NCBI GenBank assembly: GCA_002104985.1
Contig: MCGO01000059.1
Span: 1 to 64,000, forward strand
From: Rhizoclosmatium globosum
Lineage: Eukaryota > Chytridiomycota > Chytridiomycetes > Chytridiales > Chytriomycetaceae
Length of the DNA stretch: 64,000 nucleotides
Reading direction: 5' to 3'
The translations under genes were made by a program, and so were the position numbers. Positions 26,286-37,068 of the stretch are shown here, one piece after another (the first letter of the stretch is position 1; each line of letters opens with the position of its first letter). The notes beneath the pieces are model-generated. The model searched no databases and had not been told where the DNA came from. It saw only the letters and a program-made list of their open reading frames with translations.

Positions 26286-29200
26286 ATGGCACTGCTGAGG
26301 ATACGGATCATTGTTCTGGTGCTCGTGCTAGTGCTGAGTGTGTCAGTAGTGCATTCGCAGGAGGCCGTTGAACTCGAGAGAGAGAGTGACGGTCAAGGTA
26401 CGTTTCTCCTAATCCTTTGAATCCAATGCAACGTTAATCGAACCACATCCAATCCAAAGTTCTCTTCCGCTTTGGCCACCTTCTCCTCCGCCAAATCACC
26501 CACCCAAACCACCCAAACCACCTTCAACGACCGCCTCAGCAACAGAACTCCGCAAACGACGCCGCTGCGAACCTTCTCTCGCTCGTGTTCCGCGTCGCTG
26601 GTTTCGATGTCGATGCAGACTCAGACGCTGAAAAGGACTCGGCGAAGCAGGAGAAGTTGAGCCAGGCGGACGCCCTCGATCAACTCGAAAAGAATCTTGT
26701 CGTGGCCCGCTTTAAACCACCGCCGAATTCAAACAAGGACATTGTCAGAGAAAAGGCGGTCCAGGCTCTGGATGCGGCTGCGAAAGAATTTGATAACCAG
26801 GATGCTCAGTTGTTGTTGGCAGACATGTTCCTGGTGCGTATTGTTTCGTATTAATAACTCAACACTCACTCGCACGCATAAATAGCACTCTCGTTTCTTG
26901 CACCCGCGAAACGTGTCTCGTGCCATCGAATATTACTCTCTTCTCTCAACAAATCATGCAAATCCTTTGGCTCAACGTACTCTCGGGCTCATGTACGCCA
27001 CGGGTCTCGGCTTCAAACGCGACTATGCTAAAGCTCTGCTCTACCTCTCTTTTGCTGCTCTCCAAAATGATGTCATTGCTCATCAAACTCTGGCCTACTG
27101 GCATTCTATTGGTATTGCCACGCCCAAATCTTGTGACGATGCCGTTTACCATTACAAGGCTGTTGCGAATAAAGGTACGTTCACTTTTCAAGCGAGCTGT
27201 TTTCGGAGTGCTACCCCGACGTGTGCTTGAAGTGAGCTGTTTCTGGGCGCCACCTTGAAGTGAGCTGTTTCTGAGCGCAGCGAAGAAAGAGCGAGCGGTA
27301 GTACGCGAACGACCGGAAAATTGACTGATGGCGAGGTACAAGACAGAAGGAGATTTGAAGGGAGCGTGGAAAACTTAGCGAGCGGAGCGAGCAAATCAAG
27401 AAGAGTGTGAGCGCAGCGAACGACTTTTTGCGAAGCAAACTGCGCAGTGAGGCTACGAGCGGAGCTCGTTTCCATTACTGCGAATAGAGAGGAATAGAGA
27501 GGAATAGCGAGCGGAGCGAGCAAATCAAGAAGAGTGTGAGCGTAGCGAACGAACTTGCGGAGCAAAATGCGTAGCGAGGTCACGAGCGGAGCTCGTTATC
27601 ATTACGGCGAAATCGGGATGAATTGTGAGCGAAGCGAGCAAATCAAAAAGAGTGTGAGCGCAGCGAACGACTTTTTGCGAAGCAAACTGCGCAGTGAGGC
27701 TACGAGCGGAGCTCGTTTCCATTACTGCAAATAGAGAGGAATAGCGAGCGGAGCGAGCAAATCAAGAAGAGTGTGAGCGCAGCGAACGACTTTTTGCGAA
27801 GCAAACTGCGCAGTGAGGCTACGAGCGGAGCTCGTTTCCATTACTGCGAATAGAGAGGAATAGAGAGGAATAGCGAGCGTAGCGAGCAAGACAAGAAGAG
27901 TGTGAGCGTAGCGAACGACCTTTTGCGAAGCAAACTGCGTAGCGAGTTCACGAGCAGGGCTCGTTACCGTCATAGCGAAATAGAGTGGGATTGCGAATGT
28001 AGCAAGAGATCTAACCCAATCTGTAGCCATTGAATTGTGGAAGACGGGTCCACCTGGCGGTCTTACCCTCCCACCCACCAAAATCCGTCTCCCAGAATCC
28101 CTTGGTGGAATCTACGGACCTGGTGCATCCGGTCCAGGCGCACCTTCAAAAGCTCTCCCTCAATCACACGAACATCAAAAGTCTGTACGCGACATTTTCG
28201 AAATCAGTGCACAAGAAGGCGACCACTCGGTCCAACTCGAACTTGGAAATATTTACTATACGGGAACGCGGCACACAAAGCCTAACCACAAAAAGGCACT
28301 TAAATACTTTTTGTCAGCCGCCAAGGCATATCCGGGAAAGAAGCCAGTGGGTGAAATGAGTCCTACCTTGAAACATAAGGTTGCAATCGCTAGTATGGCG
28401 GCAGGTTACTTGGGTACAATGTATTGGCGAGGGGAGGGTGTTTCACCAGACCCAGAGACAGCAAGACAATGGTTTGAAAGAGGAGAAGAGTTAGGGAACG
28501 GTATGAGTCTTAATGGTCTTGGTATGATGGTCCTCGAAGGAGTTGCTGGATTTGAAAAGGTATTTTTACATTTTCGCGTTCGATTTGATGGTAGTCCTTA
28601 CATATCCCAACAAGGACAAATCCAAAGCCCTCCAATACTTTACAAACGCAATTCAAAAAGACTACCCAGAAGCGTACGTCTCTCTCGCAGAGCTCACACT
28701 CCAAATCGGTAGCCCAGACGCCCTTGCTTCCTCCCTCAAATTCTTTTCACAAGCTGCCCAGAAGCCCCCGGCATCTCCTTTGACACTATACCGACTCGCT
28801 GAGTTCCACGAAAAGGGACTTGGCGGAACACCGAAAAACTGTGCAACAGCTCTTGGATTCTATAAATCGCTGGTTGAAAAGGCGGATTGGCACGATAAGA
28901 GCCTTCTCCGAGCGTTTGAACACACAGAACGGGATACACCTGCTGACTGGGAGAGTGCCTTCATTTTGTACCTCTTTGCAGCGGAACGCGGTATTGAAGT
29001 TGCGCAAACAAATGCAGCGTGGATGATTGACTCAGGGTACGTTGGAGGAGTTACACTGAACACTGAGACTGTTGGAGATAGCCCAGCTGCGAGAGAAGTA
29101 AAGGTGAAAGACCCAAGTGATCCGATTGTTGGAGGGGCTTTGGAAGTACATGCGAACGACTTGTACGAAGTCGCACTTGTCTTGTGGAACCGTGCGGCAA

Positions 29201-30218
29201 ATCAAGGAAATGTCGACGCGAGAGTCAAGATGGGGGATTATCATTACTATGGAATCGGATTGAAGGCGTTTGAAGCTATGGAAGCGGAAGCGATTAAGGT
29301 GGCTGGGGAAGAGGAAGTGAAAAAAGAGGAAGAAAACGGAGGAAAAGCAGCTTACGATTTGACGGGATTTGCTGGATCGCTCAAAAAGTTGGCTATGCCA
29401 TACTTGAGCAAACAAAACGCTGTTTTGAGTGAGCCACGTTTCGATAAGGCTGCTCTATATTACCAAGTAGCAGCGGATGAAGCTTCAGCTCTAGCACAAT
29501 GGAATATCGGATATATGCACGAAAATGGCTTGGGTGTCGCAAAGGTACATATCTACCAAGTTAAAACAATCATCTTACATTCCTTCTTTTACAGGACTAT
29601 CCACTTGCGAAGCGAATGTATGACATGTCCCTTGCAACAAACCCAGAAGCCTACCTCGCTGTCCATCTCGCCCTCACCCAACTCTCCATCAAAACATTTT
29701 TTGCCAAGACCTCTGCTTTCGCGGCACAATATCTTTCTCGGGAATACTACAAAAAGCTGCTCAAAAAGTACAATCTGATTGAAGAGTTTGAGCAGTTTGA
29801 AAAAGTGGGTGATGAGCATATTAAAGGTGCACTGCCAAAGTCGGTTGATGAGCACTTGGTGAGTGTGGGTGGAAAGGGGGCTGTTGGAGGCTCGAAAATG
29901 ACGGGTGGGAGTGAGCATGATTTATTCGGAGAGGTGGCGGGAGATGCGGTAGTTGTGACTGTGTTGTCTGTTGTTATTGGTGCTCTATTTTTGTGGAGAC
30001 GCATTATGCCGGTTCCTGTTGTTCGACCTGTGCCAGTTGTTCCGGTTGTTGCAGCTGCTCCAGAAACTGTGTCTGGGTCTAGTGGTTCTGCTGACCGCGT
30101 TGTCTCAAGTCGGTCGACTTCACGAAGCGTCTCGCCCGCGAGAAATGAAACAAGTAATGGAAATGAGGGAATTTTGAGAGATGAAGGCATTGCTGGTGCA
30201 GGCAGCTCAACAAATTAA
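26286..30218 (+). CDS. HRD3: SEL1-repeat ER membrane protein (Hrd3/SEL1L homologue)
   Basis: Six exons (26286-26397, 26460-26833, 26886-27174, 28027-28559, 28615-29544, 29595-30218) join in phase to a protein of about 950 residues. A signal peptide (IIVLVLVLVLSVSVVHS) leads into a long series of SEL1-like repeats, e.g. AQRTLGLMYATGLGFKRDYA, KSCDDAVYHYKAVANK, AQWNIGYMHENGLGVAK and AYLAVHLALTQLS, then one transmembrane segment (VVVTVLSVVIGALFLW) and a Ser-rich cytosolic tail. This is the layout of Hrd3/SEL1L, the luminal substrate-recruiting partner of the Hrd1 ubiquitin ligase in ER-associated degradation. The third intron is 852 nt and filled with repeats, while the others are about 50-60 nt. 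Confidence 0.9.
27175..28026 (+). repeat. 852-nt intron filled with hairpin-rich tandem repeats
   Basis: The intron starts GTACGT and ends CTGTAG. Inside are three about 30 nt units around GTGAGCTGTTTCTG (27190-27280), then about five 118-128 nt units starting near 27370, 27509, 27627, 27743 and 27871. Each large unit contains the same modules in order: AGCGAGCGGAGCGAGCAAAT, GTGAGCGCAGCGAACGA, the hairpin TTTGCGAAGCAAA, the palindrome ACTGCGCAGT and the hairpin ACGAGCGGAGCTCGT. The fifth copy is diverged. Some unit boundaries carry GAATAGAGAG mini-repeats. Confidence 0.93.
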
Positions 30219-30224
30219 AATGTG

Positions 30225-30230
30225 AATAAA
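30225..30230 (+). terminator. Poly(A) signal AATAAA of the Hrd3-like gene
   Basis: AATAAA lies 6 nt after the stop and 55 nt before the next start codon. The next gene's promoter therefore overlaps this 3' end. Confidence 0.55.
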
Positions 30231-30284
30231 AGAGATATAAAAAGCTAGGTTCAATGTTTCGTCTCATTTCAAAAACATCTTCAA

Positions 30285-32902
30285 ATGACAACCCTCCCTC
30301 AGGAAGTCCTCCTTCTTATTGTTAAACATCTACCAATTGATGAATTGCTTGCGGATGCATTCCTTGGTATGAAAGCTGTCTTTGGCTTCAATGAAGAGGT
30401 CGTCTCCCTTGGATTCGTCACGAACCACTGGAAACTGAATCCACCACAAACTTTTGACCACTGGGACACTTTCCCCGTTTTCTATCAGTACGTGTTTACT
30501 ATGCTTGAGATTATGGATTTGATGTCGCTGCCTGAGGACCGTTTGAGGTTCTGCCGCGAACATCAACTCATTTGTTCTCCACTCTCATTTGGGACAGTGA
30601 TGTTGGCGGAGCCACATATTAGAAACAACAAGACGTTTTTGGTTACCATGCTGGCCTGGGCTTCATTCAACGCGTACATTCCATTGATGGAATTGCTTTT
30701 GACTATTGAGAATCTCGGAAATGACACTCTCCTTGTTGCAGCCAACGACAAAAATTGGGTAGTCGCTGAGCGCTTGCTGTTTTATGGCGCTGTTGATCCA
30801 TCGTTCAATGATAACAAATGCTTGGAGCTTGTGATTCAGGCGGGAAAGTTGGACTTGGCTAATTTAATTCTCAGTGATGACCGTGTCAATCCTTGCCTTA
30901 ATAGATACGCGGTCTTGACACATGCAATGAAGCATCCGCGTATTTTGAAGACACTGCTAAATGATCACCGAATGCCAACATACTTTCAGAATATGGATAA
31001 CCTGCTAGAGGTAGCGCTGCGTCATAACAACCATCCAGCATTTTCTGTTCTCCTCAAAAGCCGCAAATTTCATCCAAGCAGTGATTTATTCTTGCCAGCC
31101 ATCCTGTGTCCTTACCAGACGTTCCTGAAAGCCTTAATTCAAGACGGTCGTGTTCCCCTCGACGAGCTTTTTCTTCTTTGCTTGGAAAATAGTCTGAGTC
31201 CTCATACAAGACCTGCAGCGTTGCTCATTCTGAGTTCTAACCGTTGGGATCCCAAAGCGAAACTGGAACCGAGACTCTCTACTGCACTTAATGTCCTACC
31301 ACACCAAATTGTTTCAATTTTAGTCGAGTTTCCACCATCTGATAACCTGCCAACAGTTTGTAGAAATGCGCTCGCTGTGTGCCGAACCGTGCTGGACTCC
31401 GCCAACTTGAATACTGATATTTTCATCATCAAGTATATTCGTGAATGCAAGAATCAGACGATGAAGGTGAAACTGACTGAAATGCTGCTCCAATTGCCTC
31501 GCATAACTACGAAAGCTCTTGGTCTTGCACTGTCCGAGGCTGAAAGAAATCGCTGTTCTCGTTGTTTCACGCTTCTCTATGCTGACCCCAGACTGCAACC
31601 AAATGCAGCTGAACTCGCGTTTGCGGCTGAAATATTTCATGAGCGGGAGATTGAACGCAGTCATCGATTGCTGCAACTACTTGATCTTTCGGACCATACC
31701 GTGAATGATGTGCTCGAATTTTTGAATGATACAAACTGGATATCTGTTCCACGGAACTTTCAAGAACCGCTTTGCAAAAGAATCATTCAGCTATCCGAGG
31801 ACAGTGATTATATGAACACGCTTGTGATTCCTGTCTGTAATCATACGAACCTCGCTACGGTCGGAAATAATCAACTGCTGTTGCTTACAGCGAAGAATGG
31901 CTGTACGGCCTTGCTCCGGTTCCTTTTAACATTTGTTGACCCGTCAATTCCTGATTGTAAGTGTATTCAAGTCGCGTCAAAACACGGGCAGGCCGATTGT
32001 GTGCAGCTCCTCTTGCAAGATGACCGTGTGAATCCGAATGCAAACAACTCCTACAGCTTGTTGAACTCGTTGAAGGATAAGCGTCCTGATATTACCAACA
32101 TCTTGTTGCAGGATTCGCGAACAGATGTGTCGCTCTGTGTGGAAGAGTTCTTCACGCTTGCCTGTCAGTACGGCCATCTCGATATTGTTGTGAATCAAAT
32201 CGAAGCGCAAAAAATGGCTCCTACTGTATTTCATTTGGAGGAGGCTCTTCAGTTTGGACAAGAGTCTGTTGCTCTGTACTTGCTACAAAACTATGGCCAA
32301 CAACTCCAGCCTTCTGAAGAGCACTTGTGGATAGCATCTGCTACTCGGTAAATTACAATTTATGCTTTATCTGTCTGCTTAATTATTTGTTAAGGCTTCC
32401 AAAAGTTGTCTCCGAGTTATTGAACACGCTTCAAATCGATCCATCGCAGTCAATCAAAAATACCTTCTTACGTGCAGTTACAAACGGATTCGGTGATATT
32501 GTTGAGGTGTATCTTCGACTGCACTCAAACTTGGTGAAGTCAAACTGGCTCTGTTTGGCTCTTGATGCACGCTCAGAACAGGAGCAAATTTTGTTTCAGT
32601 TACTCCAAGTACCAGGATTGGATGCATCTGTAAAGAACAATCGTTGTATCCGAGTTTGTTTGGAAAAGGGTTATTGGAAGGCTGTGGATGTGTTGCTCAG
32701 TCGAAATGAAGTGATTGGACAAGTGAAGAATCCAGAGTTGTTTTTGGCAGCATGCAAAGTGGGACGTGTTGATGTTGTTGAAAAGCTTGGGGCTCTTGGG
32801 ATCGGAAAATGGCTCACTTTCGATGTAATCGATGAAGCCAGTGACGAAGGCCACGAGACTATTATGGATTGTCTGATGAAACTAGCCGCAGAATTGATTT
32901 AG
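30285..32902 (+). CDS. F-box-like/ankyrin-repeat protein, tandem copy 1
   Basis: The protein has 856 residues in two exons, with an intron at 32348-32394 and a last exon of 508 nt. The start MTTLPQEVLLLIVKHLPIDE resembles an F-box helix. The rest is a long solenoid of ankyrin-like repeats of the form ...VELVIQAGKLDLANLILSDDRVNP or AAKHGQ/ASKHGQADCVQLLLQ. The DxRVNP turn phrase is typical of large ankyrin families in chytrids. F-box plus solenoid suggests a substrate adaptor of an SCF ubiquitin ligase, but the F-box is weak and this is inference. It starts 66 bp after the Hrd3 gene stop, and a same-strand paralogue starts 81 bp after its own stop. All frames are intact. Confidence 0.8.
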
Positions 32903-32983
32903 TCTTTTTCTCGATTTTTTATGTTTTAATAATAACGGAGAATTTATTAATGTGGAATCAAAAAAAACCACGCACAGCAAACG

Positions 32984-35678
32984 ATGGCAAACCTACCACA
33001 GGAGCTCCTCCTTTCTATCATTGAGTATCTACCAGTCAATATTCACCTCTCGTCGGCATTAGTTGAAATGAACCAGCATTTTGGCTTACACCCCTATGCT
33101 CTCACGATTGGATTCATCAAGAATCACATTGCGATGTATCCTCTCCCTGACCATCGTCAATCAACTGGTCTTCCGCCAATCTACCAGTACCAAGTCGTGA
33201 TAATCAAGCTTGAAGATTCAATGACGTCAAGCGAGAGGCGTCTCGACCTTTGCTGTAACCTCAGATTGACCCATCAGCCACTCATTCTTGTCCTTCTCAT
33301 AATAGAGGATGAAAGACTTAACAACAACTTTCTGTTTCTGATTACGACAATCGTTTGGGCTGCGAGTAATAATTATCCTCCATTAATGGAGTTTTTCTTG
33401 AACCTCACCGGACTCGGAAGTGATGCGCTTCTTTTGGCCATTAAGGAATTAAACTGGGATGCTGTACATGTATTGTTGGATGTTATGCATACTCTAGATC
33501 TCTCAGTTGTCGGCCTTGAGTGTTTGGAGAGAGTTGTTTTGGCTGGTAAAGCTGATTTGGCACGACTTCTATTGTCTGATCATCGTATCAATGTTATCTC
33601 GTCTCAGTGTTTGGTTCAAAGTTTAAGTAATACTCAGGTTCTGAAAGTATTCCTAGATGATGGTCGTTTCCAAAGCAGATTTGAGTCATTGTTGATGTCT
33701 GCTTTGTACGGACAGCATTACAATAGCTTCATTATGATTCTAAAATACAGTGCGGATTTTCGATTGCATAAAGACTCATTGGTTCAAGCCATGGCAGTTC
33801 CTATTCTCTTCAAACAATTGGTTGAAGTAGACTGGATCCCTCTTCAAGAACTCTTTCTCATGGCCCTCGAAAACATCAAACTAATAAGGGAAATTGAACA
33901 ATCTGACCGTCGTACTCAACCATTTTCGATTGACTTCATTCTTGGCTCTTATTATTGGGATAAAGGATTGACTCTGCAACCACGACTTTCCAAGGCATTC
34001 ACCGAAACCCCGCATCTGGTGGCAGAACTTTTGCTCACTTTCATAGATGCGGCCAAGCTAGAGGAGCCATCTACGCGAATAAAGCGGTCGATACTTAATG
34101 AAAATATTGTCTCGATTTGGAGGAGTCTCTTCAGTACATCAACCTATGGTATGGAAATATTCATTGAGAAGTTAATGAAGCTCTGTCGAGATGCTTCGAT
34201 AACCATGGCACTGACTTCTCTGCTGTTGACGTTGCCAATTGTTGAGAAATGCCACCTTAATTTTGCACTTGCTCAAGCTGCAAGGTATAATCGTGTAGAT
34301 TCATTCAAACGTTTGTTCTCTGACTCACGGGTTGATCCAAGTGCAAATGAAAATGAGTGTGTCAAGTGCTTAGCCTCTGAGTCATTTACAACAATAGGTC
34401 CTATTTTGTTGTCAGATAATCGCGTGAATCCCGTTGCAAATTATCAGCTGTGCACCGTTATGATATTGGAACTCTTGGAAGGCAACAAACTCGAGGAGAT
34501 ACAAGACTTTTTGAAGAGAATTGAAGGGATTTCTATTCCATATGAGTCCTCGTTTCGCGAAGATTTGATTACTGCGGTGAAAAAAGACGAAAGAATGCTT
34601 CAAATAGTTCTGCTGATTTGTACGCGCACTGGTCTCATCAAAAGTTGGGATAACTCGATGGTGTATTTTGCTGCAAAGTTGGGGTGTTCACAGATGTTAC
34701 GAATTTTTATGGATCACCATATTGCACCAGACGACAAATGCCTTCAAATTGCTTCACAAAACGGTCATGCGGAATGCTTACAGCTAATTTTACGAGATCA
34801 ATCTGTGAATCCGAACGCACATGATTCGAGCAGCTTGTTGATGGCATTACAAAACGAACGGCATGAAGTTATCAAAGTATTATTGGAGGACCCTCGAACG
34901 GATGTTTCTTGCTGTAAAGGCGAATTCTTTACACTTGCTTGTAAGCATGGATATTTTGATATTATTTCGCGTCAAGTTGGGGCTTTGAATGTCCTTCCAA
35001 CGGTGTTTCATTTAACGGAGGCCCTTCGATTCAAGCATGAGGATGTTGCTGTGTACTTATTGAGTAACAAGATTGCGCCAATACAACCTCTTCCAGAACA
35101 TTTGTTACTCGCTTCCGAACATGGGTAATTTGTCGTGTGTGTATTGCGGAATCTAATCTTGATGAAACAGGATCGCCAAAGTAGTTTCTCTCTTATTGAA
35201 TAATCACAATATAGATCCTTTGTCGTGTAAGACAAATCCGTTCCTGCGCGCTGTGACAGCCGGGTTTCGCAACGTGGTTGAGGTGTATCTTCCAACATAC
35301 CCACACCTTGTGAAATCAAAATGGCTTTGTTTAGCGCTTGACGCAAAATCGAAGCAAGAAGAAATATTGATGTTGTTGCTCCAAGTACCAGGATTGGATG
35401 CATCTGTGAATAACAATCGTTGTATCCGAGTTTGTTTGGAAAAGGGGTATTGGAAGGCTGTGGATGTGTTGCTCAGTCGAAATGAAGTGATTGGACAGGT
35501 GAACAATCCAGAATTGTTTTTGGCAGCATGCAAAGCGGGGCGTGTTGATGTTGTTGAAAAGCTTGGGGCTCTTGGGGTCGGAAAGTGGCTCACTTTTGAT
35601 GTTATTGACGAAGCCAGCGACAAAGGCCACGAGACTATTGCGAATTGTCTTCTGAAATTCGCTGCAGAGCTGCTGTAG
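32984..35678 (+). CDS. F-box-like/ankyrin-repeat protein, tandem copy 2
   Basis: The protein has 882 residues in two exons, with an intron at 35125-35170 and a last exon of 508 nt, exactly the size in copy 1. The N-terminus MANLPQELLLSIIEYLPVNI again resembles an F-box helix; ankyrin-like repeats follow (CLQIASQNGHAECLQLILRD, LLSDHRINVISS). Through most of the length the two copies are clearly related but strongly diverged. In the last exon about 260 nt are about 94 percent identical (32602-32862 against 35379-35639). Frames are intact and no transposon signs are visible. Its function as an adaptor or scaffold is inferred only. Confidence 0.8.
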
Positions 35679-35739
35679 ATTTCATTCTCCTTCCAAAAAT
35701 CAACCAACAGTGTTATTGTTTGTTGCTTGAGAATAAGAG

Positions 35740-35943
35740 GATGGTTTTTTATATGAGAGAACGTTTTTTTGGCATAAGAGGTTGTGGTGTCGATATTGTT
35801 GAAAGAGTGAAAGAGTTGGATTTGTTGGGTTTGGCAGGTGGTTTGCCTTGGACTTTGTTGAGAAACTTATTGAAAGGACTAATAGCCACGATCGTCAAGC
35901 CTGTATTTTGAACCTGGTGGAGGCAGCTGAATATTTTGATTAG
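35740..35943 (+). pseudogene. Decayed third copy of the ankyrin gene's last exon
   Basis: Just after copy 2, the text GCGVDIVERVKELDLLG followed by GLPWT matches the copies' GRVDVVEKLGALGVGKWLTF. After a one-base frame change, FVEKLIERTNSHDRQACILN and LVEAAEYFD then a stop matches their last helix and terminus. No upstream part is present. It is best read as a remnant of a third tandem copy, with a frame break inside. Confidence 0.55.
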
Positions 35944-36132
35944 ACAGAGTAAGGAGAAGTCAAGACTGAAAATGATAATTAGACTGGGTTTCGGCGCCGA
36001 AATTGGCTTTTAACATGCTTGTATTGTGAATGTGCATCGGAGGCGCAGTTCGGCGTCTCTTTTGTTTTTCTTTTCGTTGGCAGGTGTTATTGTCAAAACG
36101 AGATCGTCAACAAAACCAAACAACGCAGAGGA

Positions 36133-37005
36133 ATGCCTGTCACACCCCATGCTCCGATGGAAGAAACGCATGATATTGTTGAGTATTCTTGTTTCGTCAA
36201 TCCTTGGTCTGGCCGGGAGTCACTTTCAATATTCTTCAATCTGTTGTAGTGACTCTCCTTATCCATGATCCACATCCAACCCAAAACACCAACATCTAAA
36301 ATAATTGCGATAGATTGTCTGTGGACCGCCATCTGTGGGAAAGTCAGCGTTGACCCATCGATACTTATTCAACACATTCAATGTCAACAATGAGTACAAT
36401 CCAACGTTGTTGGAAACGTTCCAAAAGAGGGTAGCAATCGATCAGAAAGTGTGTTTGCTGACTATAACTGATACGGCTGGCCAAGAAGAGTATATAGCCC
36501 TAAGAGACAGCGCGTTGAGAAGCGGCGATGGATTCTTGGTTGTTTTTAGCGTAATGGATCGAACAAGCTTTGGAGAAGTAAGGGGATCATTCAACGAATT
36601 GAACGAGTGCAGGAGAGTTCAGGATCAGGGTTGAATCATTTGGGAGCTATTGTTGTATGTGGAAACAAGTGCGAGGGAAGTCAAGAAGGGTGGGAAGTAC
36701 AATGGAGTGAAGTCGAAGCCCTTATGCGTGAATTGGGAGTACAATGTATGCAAACAAGTGCGAAAGTGAGTAATGCATCTTCAAAGAGAACTTCCGTACT
36801 GATAAGTTTGAGAGAGTAGGAAGACGTTGGAGTAGTTGAAGCGTTCACAGAGTTGATTCGAGAGATACGGCGGATAGGACCCGCAGTGCGCAGCAACAAG
36901 GGAAGCAAAAAGGATTCCAAGTACGCATCGAAAGACAGCATGTTTAGCAATAACAAAAAGAGAAGGAGTGCAAATATCCATTATAAAGGATGTGTGTTGT
37001 TGTGA
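36133..37005 (+). CDS. Ras-like small GTPase with CAAX end
   Basis: The protein has about 227 residues in three exons (36133-36177, 36314-36765, 36820-37005). G1 is GPPSVGKSALT, which lacks the Ras Gly12-Gly13 pair (Pro-Ser there). Switch I is NNEYNPTLLETF, G3 is DTAGQEEY, G4 is GNKCEG (Cys for the usual Asp-specific neighbour) and G5 is QTSAK. The C-terminus is basic and ends GCVLL, a CAAX box whose final Leu favours geranylgeranylation, so membrane attachment is expected. The frame breaks once at the GGGG run near 36584, where EVRG must continue as IIQRIERVQ. Exon 2 is one base short of phase, so a single lost G explains it. The start exon is inferred from phase and a GTTGAG donor. Confidence 0.75.
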
Positions 37006-37068
37006 TTTCCATTTTAAAATTTCAATTATAAATAGTCAGATTTGTGTCTGAAAACATCGCAGAAAAGG

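Noticed and set aside
27370..28000. Regular repeats of about 120 nt that could suggest a CRISPR-like array
   Set aside because: No unique spacers, units are far too long and internally palindromic, and the array lies in a spliced intron of a eukaryotic gene.
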